DNA of 30,690 bases from an uncultured Eubacteriales bacterium (GTDB taxonomy: Bacteria; Bacillota_A; Clostridia; Lachnospirales; Cellulosilyticaceae): the NCBI GenBank assembly GCA_900556665.1, contig USPX01000004.1:1-30690 (forward strand). The letters run 5' to 3'. The position numbers and the translations under genes were made by a program. Positions 21,996 to 30,690 of the stretch are shown here, in pieces; position 1 is the stretch's first letter, and the number at the start of each line of letters is the position of its first letter. The notes below the pieces were generated by a model, which was given only the letters and a program-made list of their open reading frames with translations, did not search any database and was not told the DNA's origin.

Positions 21996-24278
21996 TTGAA
22001 ACCTCATCGTTCTAAGTTTTATTTAACTTATATTTTAATTGTATCTCTTACGTTTCTTTTTACTTCATGCTCTAGTTACTGTTTCTTAACCCAAACAGCT
22101 AAGACCATCTCTTCTCATATTAAATCGGAATTTCAAAATACTTATGATTATCAATTTGATAAACAAGTCTATGTACTAGAACGTAATGAAACGCTTATTC
22201 TAGACGTAGGCTTTTCTATACCTTCCGATTATAATTCCTATGATATGTTTCAGTTCTTCCTAGATTCAGAGCTTACAATCCCTGTCTGGAAGCCTACTCC
22301 TATTTATACGGTAAATGATACTAAAGTAAGTATTGCACCTAACCCTTATCCTCTCTTTCATACAGAACTAGATGAATTCCCTGCTACAGGTGAAAATGCC
22401 AATTGGGGTAATATAGGTACTTTATACCTTGCCAAATACTTTGATGAAAAAGGGCATTTACAGGATACCCCTCAATCTGTAAGTATTATTAAAATCAAAA
22501 CTGAGTTACCTCAACCTATTGTCCACCTTTCTACTACCTCAGATGGTTATGCCATGCTTTCTTGGCAACCTATAGAAGGTGCTAACAAATATTCTATTTA
22601 TACTATTTCACTTTATAATAATGAGATTACTGAAGATGAACTGCTTATGTTATATGGTTCTACTACTGATACATACTTTAAAGACTTCAATTATTTTACC
22701 TTCAATAATTCTGCACGTACTGGCATTAATACTAATAACATTATTTCTATTAATGTAGACTTTTTACTAGGTGATCATCCAGATTCTAGTATATATACAG
22801 AGGGTTTTGTCGTTATAGCTGAAGGCCCTAATGGCAAATCAGAAATGAGTCAAATTATCAAACCTCAGGATTATGCTGCACTATTACCATACGCTCCAGA
22901 TTATGAGACCCTAAATACTTCCTCCTTGGAACTTCCTCATGATTTCCCTATTAAAATGTGTAATGGTTCCACTGTTTACTATGATATTGTCTATGACTTA
23001 AATTCTATTGATGAATATACAGGGTATGATAAAATTCCTGAGAAATTCACTCGCTCTGATAAGAAGCTTATGACTATTTTAGGTCATATTCAAGGCACAC
23101 CATTTGAACAAGTTTTTTACTTTGTTTGCTATCAAGATGAAACACCAGAGCACGCCCTTAAGCGGGTTCTTTCTTCACTCGCACAAACTACTAAGCCTTC
23201 TGCTGGTTTTAATAGTCCAGCCTCTATTATCACTGTGACAGATGAAAATCAACTTCCTGCTACATCTCATGATACTTCCTTTGACTTAGATCATCGTATT
23301 TCCATTACAGCCACTAATCCTCTTAGTAAATATCTAGCTTATAATCTTTTAAATGGCAACACTTATATTCCTTTAGATGACTTTCCTGAAGCTGCTGATT
23401 CCTCTTATTTAGTAGATGCCCTTACAGAAGCACTATATCAAAATCCACTCATTCAAAACATAGACACCTTCTCTTTTAATCCTTATACAAATCATCTCAT
23501 GATATCTTATACTGTTTCCGAGGAACAATTAAAACAACGTCAAAATAATTTATTAGATGTTGCTTCTCATATTATTGATACTATTATTCATAAAGATATG
23601 TCCGTTCTAGACAAGGAACGTGCGATTAATGATTATTTATGCGATACGGTTATATATGACACTGAAGCTCTAGAAAGTTCTAAAGAAAATGATTACGCGG
23701 CCTGTGATCCTATATATGATGATTCTTTTACTGCTTACGGTGCATTAGTTAATAAAGTCTGTGTCTGTAAAGGCTATGCCCAAGCCTTTAAACTTCTAGC
23801 TGACCTTGCAGGCATTGATTCTATCGTTGTAACTGGTAACTTAAAGGGTGTTGGTCATGCTTGGAATAAAGTTAATATCAATGGTAATTGGCTTACACTA
23901 GATGTTACCAATAACGATTCAGACCTTATCCCTAATGCTATTTTCAATCTGCCTGAATACTTACTTGCTTCCACCTATATTCCAGACGATGCCTATATTT
24001 TAGATGCACACCTAAATGATTTTCCAGATAGTAGATGTTTAGACTATGAATACTATCATCTTATTGATAGCTATTATGAAAAAGAGGCGCTTGTTCAGAT
24101 CATTAAAACTAAGCTGCTTACTTCTTCCGAAGCTTTCTGTATTCGTACCGACTATAATATTAGCCAAGAAGAAGTAGAAACGCTTATAACAACTGCATTA
24201 GATTCTTTGCCACCTTCTATAAACTCTGATGTTTACTATGCAAGTTCTCTAGGCGTGATTTATGTGAGGGCCCAATAA
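21996..24278 (+). CDS. Secreted transglutaminase-like lipoprotein with fibronectin-type segment
   Basis: About 760 residues. It has a signal peptide (KFYLTYILIVSLTFLF) ending in a lipobox-like FTSC, so it is probably lipid-anchored outside the cell. A segment around 190-280 (PIVHLSTTSDGYAMLSWQPI, then GANKYSIYTI) looks like a fibronectin type III domain. The transglutaminase core near 560-645 has Cys591 (VCVCKGYAQAF), His621 (GVGHAWNKV) and Asp636 (WLTLDVTNND). The start is placed at TTG 21996, five bases after AGGGGGTG; the in-frame GTG at 21987 overlaps that site. Such proteins may act on cell-wall peptides or surface proteins, and the target is unknown. It is monocistronic. Confidence 0.85.
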   Translation: MKPHRSKFYLTYILIVSLTFLFTSCSSYCFLTQTAKTISSHIKSEFQNTYDYQFDKQVYVLERNETLILDVGFSIPSDYNSYDMFQFFLDSELTIPVWKPTPIYTVNDTKVSIAPNPYPLFHTELDEFPATGENANWGNIGTLYLAKYFDEKGHLQDTPQSVSIIKIKTELPQPIVHLSTTSDGYAMLSWQPIEGANKYSIYTISLYNNEITEDELLMLYGSTTDTYFKDFNYFTFNNSARTGINTNNIISINVDFLLGDHPDSSIYTEGFVVIAEGPNGKSEMSQIIKPQDYAALLPYAPDYETLNTSSLELPHDFPIKMCNGSTVYYDIVYDLNSIDEYTGYDKIPEKFTRSDKKLMTILGHIQGTPFEQVFYFVCYQDETPEHALKRVLSSLAQTTKPSAGFNSPASIITVTDENQLPATSHDTSFDLDHRISITATNPLSKYLAYNLLNGNTYIPLDDFPEAADSSYLVDALTEALYQNPLIQNIDTFSFNPYTNHLMISYTVSEEQLKQRQNNLLDVASHIIDTIIHKDMSVLDKERAINDYLCDTVIYDTEALESSKENDYAACDPIYDDSFTAYGALVNKVCVCKGYAQAFKLLADLAGIDSIVVTGNLKGVGHAWNKVNINGNWLTLDVTNNDSDLIPNAIFNLPEYLLASTYIPDDAYILDAHLNDFPDSRCLDYEYYHLIDSYYEKEALVQIIKTKLLTSSEAFCIRTDYNISQEEVETLITTALDSLPPSINSDVYYASSLGVIYVRAQ

Positions 24279-24294
24279 TTAATTTCTAAAAATC

Positions 24295-24332
24295 AAAAGG
24301 AGTTGTCTGCTACTTTAGCCGAAACTCCTTTT
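24295..24332. terminator. Bidirectional terminator
   Basis: The stem AAAAGGAGTT (24295-24304) pairs with AACTCCTTTT (24323-24332), followed by T residues. It lies between the converging lipoprotein (+) and isochorismatase-family (-) genes. Confidence 0.75.
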
Positions 24333-24338
24333 TTATAT

Positions 24339-24875
24339 TTACTCTATTATTTTAATCTGACACATCTTCATGGCTTCTAGCGCATTTTTATGACTGTCTA
24401 CTGTTACACCTGCACAGCAGCTTGCAGCTACACTTATTTGGATTTCAGGGCAATACGCCTTTATAAGTAATGCATTAGAAATCACACATATATCTGTACA
24501 TAAGCCTACTAATTCTATTTCTAGAGTGTTATCTTCTTCAAACCTACTGGCAATATATGCACCTAACTGCGTACTTCCAAATGTTTTTTTATCAAACACC
24601 TTATCTCCTAAAAGTCTAGTCTTCTCTATATGTGCCTCAAGCTCCCAGCCCCATGTACCTTCTATGCAGTGCACCACAGGTAAATTACTCCCTTCCATTG
24701 TTTCTAAATAATTTGGTCCATGTGTATCTCTTGTATAAACCACTTCATCTTGATTTTCTCTATATACCTTAATCTTATTTTTAACATTGTTTACGATAGC
24801 TTCTGCTTCTTTAGTGCCTAAGCTACCTGTAATAAAATCATTTTGCATATCTACAACAACTAACAGTTTATTCAT
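24339..24875 (-). CDS. Isochorismatase-family cysteine hydrolase, nicotinamidase-like
   Basis: A 178-residue hydrolase. The catalytic triad is Asp9 (VVVDMQNDF), a Lys at 96-97 (DKKTFGS) and nucleophile Cys130 (GLCTDICVISNA). Metal-site candidates Asp50, His52 and His69 (TRDTHG, VVHC) are present as in nicotinamidases, which deamidate nicotinamide for NAD salvage. Length is slightly short but within the family. The ATG at 24875 follows AGGAGAG. It is monocistronic and divergent from cobK. Nicotinamide as substrate is an inference from the metal-site pattern; other amides are possible. Confidence 0.85.
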   Translation of the reverse strand: MNKLLVVVDMQNDFITGSLGTKEAEAIVNNVKNKIKVYRENQDEVVYTRDTHGPNYLETMEGSNLPVVHCIEGTWGWELEAHIEKTRLLGDKVFDKKTFGSTQLGAYIASRFEEDNTLEIELVGLCTDICVISNALLIKAYCPEIQISVAASCCAGVTVDSHKNALEAMKMCQIKIIE

Positions 24876-25072
24876 ATCTCTCCTACCACCTTTTATCTTC
24901 TTTTTATCTTTTCTTATTATACTATATCTCTCTAATTATATTTATAAAAAGCCTTTCAATACATTCTTCTATTATTGATAAGTTTTATAAACTTATATGA
25001 CTCTTCCTCTCACCTCTTAAAATATGTTAGAATAATTGTTATTTATTAAGTTTACTACTTTTAGGAGGAGTT

Positions 25073-25831
25073 ATGAATACTATTAAATCATACTTAATAT
25101 TTGCTGGCACAACTGAAGGCCGTAATCTCACACAATATTTACTTACACAAAATGCTCATCTCTACGTCTGTGTCGCTACTGAATATGGTAAAACTTTATT
25201 ACCTGGGCATGAAAATTTAACAGTTTCATCTACACGTTTAGATTCAGATGAAATTTATGAACTGATTCAATCACATCATTTTGATTGTGTATTTGATGCC
25301 ACACATCCTTATGCAGTTATCGTCTCTGAAAATATTCAAAAAGCTGCTAAAAAGGCTGATTTACCATATTATCGTATTATTAGGCCAAGCACAGCCTTAA
25401 CATGTACAGACAATATGGTTTACGTAGATTCTATGGAGGAAGCTGTAGAGTTTTTAAAGACAACTACTGGGCCTATCTTAGCCACTACAGGTAGTAAGGA
25501 GCTTCATAAACTCTGTGCACTACCAGACTATAATACTCGTGTTTTTGCTAGAGTACTCCCAACTGCTAGTGTAATTGCTCATTGCTATGAGTTAGGTTTT
25601 GATGCCAAACACATCATTGGTATGCAAGGGCCGTTCTCAGAAGCACTTAATGAAGCTATTATTCAGCATACAAAGGCAGATTATTTACTCACTAAAGATT
25701 CCGGTGATGTAGGTGGGTTCATGGAAAAGGTAATGAGCGCACAAAAATTAAACGTAAACCTAATCATTATTGGCCGCCCACCTGAAGTTAAAGGTTATTC
25801 CTTAGAAGAAATTATGACAATGACAATTTAG
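25073..25831 (+). CDS. cobK: Precorrin-6A/cobalt-precorrin-6A reductase
   Basis: A 252-residue enzyme of corrin-ring synthesis (CobK/CbiJ), which reduces the macrocycle of precorrin-6A or its cobalt form using NADPH. Landmarks are FAGTTEGRNL (residues 10-19), DATHPYA, a mid-protein ILATTGSKEL, GMQGPFSEALN and the late TKDSGDVGGFMEKV. Length is normal. AGGAGG lies just before the ATG at 25073. It stands alone: no other cobalamin genes are in the window, and the upstream 200 bp show no cobalamin-riboswitch-like sequence. An extended -10-like TGtTAGAAT is visible shortly upstream. Confidence 0.92.
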   Translation: MNTIKSYLIFAGTTEGRNLTQYLLTQNAHLYVCVATEYGKTLLPGHENLTVSSTRLDSDEIYELIQSHHFDCVFDATHPYAVIVSENIQKAAKKADLPYYRIIRPSTALTCTDNMVYVDSMEEAVEFLKTTTGPILATTGSKELHKLCALPDYNTRVFARVLPTASVIAHCYELGFDAKHIIGMQGPFSEALNEAIIQHTKADYLLTKDSGDVGGFMEKVMSAQKLNVNLIIIGRPPEVKGYSLEEIMTMTI

Positions 25832-25836
25832 CCTTG

Positions 25837-25880
25837 AAGAGGGTGTCGCAAAATTATTATTAACCTTGCGACACCCTCTT
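25837..25880. terminator. Hairpin shared by cobK and the C69 dipeptidase gene (repeat copy A)
   Basis: A perfect 15-bp stem AAGAGGGTGTCGCAA/TTGCGACACCCTCTT with a 14-nt AT loop. It starts 5 bp after the cobK stop and overlaps the TAA of the dipeptidase gene, so it can terminate both converging transcripts. The same hairpin with the same loop recurs at 27557-27598. Confidence 0.8.
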
Positions 25881-27375
25881 AATAAACTTTCGCCTGTGGA
25901 CTTGTATTAGATACGAATTCCTTCTTAGGTGTTGTACTTCTATCACTTGCTATTTTAGTCATTAATTCATTATATACACTATTTGCCTTATCTACAGCTT
26001 CTTTTTGAATTCCCATACTTAATTGTGTTGCATATTTCTCTGCTTTTTTATTACTCTTTTTATAAAGTGATGTAACTTCTTCATTATATTTAGCTTGATT
26101 TGTAATTAAATTCGCTTGATAAGCATCCCAAAACTCTCTTACACCTTTCCCATAAGCTTCACGATTTATTTCAGCTAATGTTGATAATCCTCTAAATGAC
26201 CAGTAAGCTGAATCTTTGCTGTAATCTTCACCTTGTACCTTATAAGCTGCATATGTATCTGTTATTAAGTTGTAGCTTGGTAAGTATACTGAGTGCTCTG
26301 AATTTCCCATTGCAAGCCACATTACGCCACCTACCTCTTTAGGTAAGTCTTTTGTCATTTGAAATACATGACATTCTGCTTGTCTTTCTGTTCCAATAGG
26401 ACGAATGTTTTCGTTTCCTGGTAAGTTTACATCATATTCTGTTCCTTCATTACGATAACGTTGTAATGCCATTACATCTTCTAAACTTATCTTTTTATCT
26501 GGTGTCACAAATAACTCAAAAACTTCACTATCATATGCTGTATTTTGTGACGCTGAAAGTAAATGTTGTCCAGCCCATGCACGAGAACGATTACCATCTT
26601 TTAATGTTTCTCCATAAGTTAAGGCTAAATGGAATTTGCCATCCTTTTCTTTTAAGAAGCCTTTTTCTTTTGGCAAGCTAATAAGCTCTTTTGAAGTCAT
26701 AACATTTTCTTTATCTTCAAGGTCAATGTAACCTAACATAAAGCAGTTTGGAATCACTGCATATTTATCATCTGGCACTTTTACAGCTGCCCATTGATGA
26801 CCACTTAAGATTTCCATATACCATGCTTCATTTTGGTCTGCAAACATGACAATATTCCCCTCTGCTGCCCCATACTTAGTAATCACTTCTCCTAGAACTT
26901 CTACCCCTTCTCTAGCTGAACTAATACGTGGTAATACGACGCTTAACATAGCTGCTTCTCTTAACCCATTTTCTAATAAAGGATCATATTTGCCTACTGC
27001 TTCATTAGGTGTGGCTGATACAGTTGCTGTCATAGCTACACCTTTCTCATTGATTCCAGCTTCTCCATATATCCCATCTTCATGTTCTGGAACATCTGGT
27101 ACCATTGTATATTTATAAGCCTTTTTAGGTTGCCCGATCTTAAAGCCATTTAAATCTTCAAAGTAATCTCCAGCTTTATATTGAGCCGCTTCAACTACTA
27201 CAAAATTTTTGTTATAAGCCGCACCAATATCTTCTGTTCTTCCCATAAGTATGCTGCCATCTGCTGTAATATCTTTTCCTGCCACAAAGCCTGTACAAGC
27301 TAATGTATTCATTGGTGCCACACACATTGTTAATCCTACTAATCCTAATGATGCTAATTTCTTTACTGACTTCAT
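25879..27375 (-). CDS. Secreted C69-family dipeptidase (PepD type)
   Basis: A 498-residue Ntn-hydrolase. The signal peptide (KKLASLGLVGLTMCVAPMNTLA) ends directly before Cys27 of the CTGFVAGKDITADGS motif, so signal cleavage would expose the N-terminal nucleophile typical of C69/U34 peptidases. GRTED, YGEAGINEKGVAMT, and NEAWYMEILSGHQWAAV are further family landmarks. The enzyme is predicted to be exported and to cut dipeptides or short peptides. The last 60 residues form a helical Lys-rich tail followed by a Ser/Thr-rich end. GGAGGA is very close to the ATG at 27375. A -35/-10 pair with an internal palindrome lies upstream. Confidence 0.92.
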   Translation of the reverse strand: MKSVKKLASLGLVGLTMCVAPMNTLACTGFVAGKDITADGSILMGRTEDIGAAYNKNFVVVEAAQYKAGDYFEDLNGFKIGQPKKAYKYTMVPDVPEHEDGIYGEAGINEKGVAMTATVSATPNEAVGKYDPLLENGLREAAMLSVVLPRISSAREGVEVLGEVITKYGAAEGNIVMFADQNEAWYMEILSGHQWAAVKVPDDKYAVIPNCFMLGYIDLEDKENVMTSKELISLPKEKGFLKEKDGKFHLALTYGETLKDGNRSRAWAGQHLLSASQNTAYDSEVFELFVTPDKKISLEDVMALQRYRNEGTEYDVNLPGNENIRPIGTERQAECHVFQMTKDLPKEVGGVMWLAMGNSEHSVYLPSYNLITDTYAAYKVQGEDYSKDSAYWSFRGLSTLAEINREAYGKGVREFWDAYQANLITNQAKYNEEVTSLYKKSNKKAEKYATQLSMGIQKEAVDKANSVYNELMTKIASDRSTTPKKEFVSNTSPQAKVY

Positions 27376-27435
27376 TCTCCTCCACCTCTACCTATCTATT
27401 AAATTCTCCTGTATACAAGATGTATAATTAATCAT

Positions 27436-27486
27436 ATAATAATCTATTTTATGCATAAAATCAAGTATTATTTATTTTTTATGCAT
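27436..27486 (-). promoter_or_regulatory. Promoter of the C69 dipeptidase gene with palindromic operator
   Basis: Minus-strand -35 TTGATT (27459-27464) and -10 TATTAT (27436-27441) with a 17-bp spacer. The perfect 14-bp palindrome TTTTATGCATAAAA (27447-27460) fills the spacer, and a second ATGCATAAAA box lies upstream (27477-27486). The position suggests a repressor site; the regulator is unknown. Confidence 0.6.
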
Positions 27487-27556
27487 TATGCTGTATTTTT
27501 ATTCTTATAATACCATTTTTTAGCTATATAATATTCTCATATAAATAATAAAAAAT

Positions 27557-27598
27557 AGAGGGCATCGCAAAATTATTATTAACCTTGCGATACCCTCT
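27557..27598 (-). terminator. Terminator of the GGDEF sensor gene (repeat copy B)
   Basis: The stem AGAGGGCATCGCAA pairs with TTGCGATACCCTCT, with a loop identical to the hairpin at 25837. The one mismatch is C-A on the plus strand but a permitted U-G pair in minus-strand RNA, which also ends in ATTTTTTA. It therefore acts in the minus direction, 45 bp after the sensor stop codon. Confidence 0.8.
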
Positions 27599-27643
27599 TA
27601 GCATTTACATACAATTATATTAATACTATAAGTACATCAATCT

Positions 27644-30532
27644 CTATCTCTCTTCATGATTTGTATAAACTACATATTGATTTCTTCCGTTTTTCTTAGC
27701 TTCATAAAGGGCCCTATCAGCTGCCTCTAATAGTTTCTCATAACTTATCTTCCTTGTATCTATAGCAATCCCCATACTAATTGATACTTTACAAGACTTC
27801 TCTTCATCTGTTATAACTGTATCCATGCTGTGACATAAATCTCTAGCTTTATTGTATATACCTAATATATTATCTGCATTTTTAATATAAATCATAAATT
27901 CATCTCCACCAAAACGTGCAATAATTGCTTCATCTTTAAATATATGATTTAAATGATTTGTTAGCATTAAGATCAGTTCGTCTCCTATACTATGTCCTAA
28001 AGTATCATTTACACTTTTAAAATGGTCTAAGTCAATCATACAAAGTGCTGAAATACCTTCTTCTAAAGGTTGCTTACGTACTTTATCTATTATTTTATAA
28101 AACCCATTTTTATTATATACACCCGTAAATTGATCTCTCTCTACTTGTTGTTCCAGAAAAGCTTTTTCCTCTACTTCCTTTTGAATACTTCTTAACTTCC
28201 CAATCATAAATAATGGTGTATTATGTTCATCATAAATAATAGAATAAATAATACGATACCATTCTGGTGTATCATTTTTTAATGCTAACTTAACCTGCGT
28301 TTGTTCATCTTTATTATGACTTGTACTTTTTATAGCTTCTATTACTTTTAAAATCTCTTTTTGCTCTGAATAAGATTTTACATCATTGCCTAAATCTTTA
28401 ATGTTAAGTTGCTCCTTCAACTTCTCACTAAACTCAATTTTATCTTGCTTATAATTGTATTCAAAGATATATTCTCCTGCAATCTCAGCTAATTGTTCAT
28501 ACTTTCTCGCATTAATTGCTAATATCCTATTATGTGATATTTGCAGATTCATTAGATAATATACTGTCGCAATAATAATACAACTTATTACAATAACAAT
28601 AAAAAGTGCCATCATTGGATAAGCTTCTACTAAATTCCTTAGAGTAGGTGGTTTATAGGAACCTTGAGTATTATTAAATATAATGACCTGCTTTTGCTCT
28701 TGGGTCATACTGTAAATTGTTTTATTAATGATTCCTACTAATCTTGGATCTGTATTTACACTAAAAGCCATTGCATACTTACTTTGCTTTGTTAGCGGTT
28801 GAATAACTAGATTTTTATAATTTTTTTCTCTAAGCAATTCATTAATCGTATAGTAATTACTAAAAGTAATATCTACTTTCTTACTATTAACAGCTTCTAT
28901 ACACTCTTTAAGCGTATCGTAATAAATAATTGTAGCTTTTTCAAGATCAAACTTATTGTTACTAATCATCCCATTTAGCATACCAACTCTTATATCGCTG
29001 GAATTATTATTAAGAGCTGATTTTTGCTTAACTATTACATCTATATACTCTAAATAATCCTTTGAATAAATGAGTGATTCCTTATACTCATCTGATTCTT
29101 CTATTCCTGCAATAATATCTATCTTACCTAATTCTAAAGCTTCTATTAATTCACTATATGAAGTAAACGGTTTATATGAAATATTTAAATGAGTCTTTTC
29201 TTTAATAAACTCAAAAACATCAGCTACAATACCTAAAAATGCCCCATTTTCTTTGTACTGAAGCGGACTAAGATTTTCTATGTATCCTACTCTTATTATT
29301 TCATTATGATCAATATATTCTTGTTCTTTTTCTGAAAAGAATATATCAAAAGAAGTATCCAACTCTGCTTCACCATTAAGAATATCTAATTTATTTATAT
29401 CGTTTTCTAAATTAGGTCTGGCAGATTCCCAAAGTCTATTCCAGTCCTCCATAATATCATCAAACGACTCTCCACTTATTCCCTTAGCGGCCTCTATTAC
29501 ACGTACCATTCTTTCTCTATCTTGTAACGGTAACGGTTCATTTAATAATCCAAGTATATAACCATTTTTATCCCTACAAGGATTATCTACTATAAATTCT
29601 ACATTATCAAATCCATTTAACCACTCTGGTAAAGGGGCACCTCTTACGATTGATACAGAATAACTTTCTTCTGCATAACCAGAATACTGTATCATAAAAT
29701 CTATCCAAGCACGTGCTGCTTCCTTATTCTTACTATTATTACTAATCCCAATAGCATAATCTGCACCAATAGTCATATATTGCTTACCTTGAATGTTATT
29801 AGGGAAAGGCATATATCCTATATTATCTGGATTCTCACTATTCTCTTTGATAATTTGTAATGCCCATGAATCTGCCGCCATAGCCCCTATTTGATTTCTA
29901 GTAATCATTCTCAAAGAATTTTCCCAATTACTATTTGAAAAATCTTCTTCACAAAGTCCTTGATTTACAATGTCATATAATAATTTATAGACTTTATAAT
30001 TATTCTTCCCTTCTTCAAAAGGATTTTTTTCCCATGCAAATGTATTATATCTATAATCCTCATCTCCAGACATTGCTCCAAATGCATACCCTGCCCATAC
30101 TGGTAAAGACCATGGGGTATTGTAATTAGTATAAAACGGAATGGCATCTGTATGATCCTTTATTAACTTCAATGCATTAATAAAATCACTCATTGTAGTA
30201 GGAACTCTTGTAATGCCAGCTTCTGCGAATACCTTCTTGTTATACACTATTCCTTGTGCATTACCACGTATAGGAATTCCATAAACCTTATCACCTATTC
30301 TTTTATTATCCATGAACAAATATTTTTGTGAAAGCTTATCATAGTCACCTAATGGTTGAAAATATTTATCCCACTGACCATACGTAATCCAATCAGGTAT
30401 TAAAAGTACATCCCCATAATCCCCTGATTCAATCATATTCATAGTTTCTTTTTCATACTCTAATAAATATATAGATTCTACTTCTACATTCGGATAAATT
30501 TTATTAAACTGCTCAATATGATGCTGGGACAC
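27644..30532 (-). pseudogene. Solute-binding/GGDEF sensor, N-terminally truncated
   Basis: An open frame of 962 codons from a GTG at 30532. Domains: an extracellular-solute-binding-protein type 1 domain (about 1-360), a type 3 solute-binding domain (about 415-635), one membrane helix (640-663), a PAS-like region (about 680-785) and a GGDEF diguanylate cyclase domain (about 795-955) with an intact RFGGDEF (GGDEF 875-879). The inhibitory RxxD site is replaced, with K and A at those positions. The frame is open upstream to 30583 (HFLEGNLRIITAGQ), which belongs to the binding domain, but it has no start codon. It then meets a stop, a terminator and a tRNA. No signal peptide is encoded, so the binding domains could not be exported. 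I infer loss of the 5' end and probably of function. Confidence 0.75.
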
Positions 30533-30588
30533 CTGCCCTGCAGTAATAATTCTTAAGTTTCCTTCTAAAAAATGATTTATATACTAAA

Positions 30589-30628
30589 AAAGTGCTATAA
30601 AACTAACTAATTAGTTTTATAGCACTTT
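30589..30628 (-). terminator. Terminator of the second tRNA-Gly
   Basis: The stem AAAGTGCTATAAAACTAA pairs with TTAGTTTTATAGCACTTT (30611-30628) with a 4-nt loop, followed on the minus strand by T residues. It lies 10 bp after the tRNA 3' end. Confidence 0.85.
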
Positions 30629-30637
30629 AGTAATTAG

Positions 30638-30690
30638 AGCGGGTGATGGGAATCGAACCCACGTAGTCAGCTTGGAAGGCTGAAGTTCTA
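30638..30690 (-). tRNA. tRNA-Gly (anticodon UCC), partial at window edge
   Basis: 53 nt from the 3' end, identical to the same part of the tRNA-Gly at 21774-21844, including the T-arm and the UCC anticodon loop. The 5' part lies beyond the window. Confidence 0.93.

Noticed and set aside
21765..22007. 80-codon minus-strand ORF containing SSMVELQPSKLTTWVRFPSPA
   Set aside because: It is a translation of the tRNA-Gly gene and its flanks.
24876..25072. Cobalamin riboswitch upstream of cobK
   Set aside because: The 200-bp AT-rich region shows no B12-box-like motif and too few GC-rich stems.
25837..27598. Hairpins flanking the dipeptidase gene as insertion-sequence ends
   Set aside because: They are in the same orientation, each is a self-contained hairpin with terminator features, and there is no transposase or target-site duplication.

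Overview
The window is low-GC DNA with Gram-positive signals: strong GGAGG-type ribosome binding sites, TTG and GTG starts, a lipobox on the iron-binding protein, no outer-membrane components, and compact operons. I infer an anaerobic Firmicute of the Clostridia, most likely Lachnospiraceae-like. The species is not determinable from the sequence alone. Nothing resembles a phage, a CRISPR array or a complete insertion sequence. Most genes are ordinary chromosomal functions.

Layout. 1-2360: the N-terminus of a membrane sensor (-), a metallophosphoesterase (-), an AadK-like streptomycin adenylyltransferase (+) and a 48-codon TraX-like remnant (+) closed by a strong terminator. 2424-8903: a siderophore module. 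A minus-strand operon encodes a binding lipoprotein, two FecCD permeases, an ATPase and an MFS transporter, and it is divergent from an AraC-type regulator. The shared promoter region holds a Fur-box-like site inside the operon promoter and two 19-bp direct repeats just upstream of its -35. 8904-10964: mostly repeat DNA, interrupted by a P-loop kinase-like gene. 10965-16883 (all minus except one small ORF): a Sm-like/Tyr-Pro-rich protein, an unknown protein, an RluA-family pseudouridine synthase, a CAT-like acetyltransferase, a transglutaminase-like protein, a stalk-domain protein without a signal peptide, and an ECF sigma/anti-sigma pair. 17056-19478: a GH4 glycosidase divergent from its probable AraC activator. 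19581-21844: tRNA-Leu(UAG), a DJ-1/PfpI protein, a PanE-like reductase and tRNA-Gly(UCC). 21996-30690: a lipoprotein transglutaminase, an isochorismatase-family hydrolase, a CobK reductase, a secreted C69 dipeptidase, a large solute-binding/GGDEF sensor that has lost its N-terminus, and a second tRNA-Gly.

The most striking signal is a family of roughly 190-215-bp imperfect palindromes. There are four complete copies (2424-2613, 8913-9126, 10751-10941, 20442-20646) and three partial tandem copies. Each complete copy lies 0-23 bp after a stop codon, in the same orientation relative to the upstream gene. Each would fold into a long hairpin capped by a second 6-bp stem around a conserved CGCT-rich loop. 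Arm sequences differ between copies yet remain complementary, while a one-base bulge and an A-A mismatch stay fixed. I do not recognise this family. It may be a structured 3'-UTR RNA or a small mobile palindrome whose arms correct each other.
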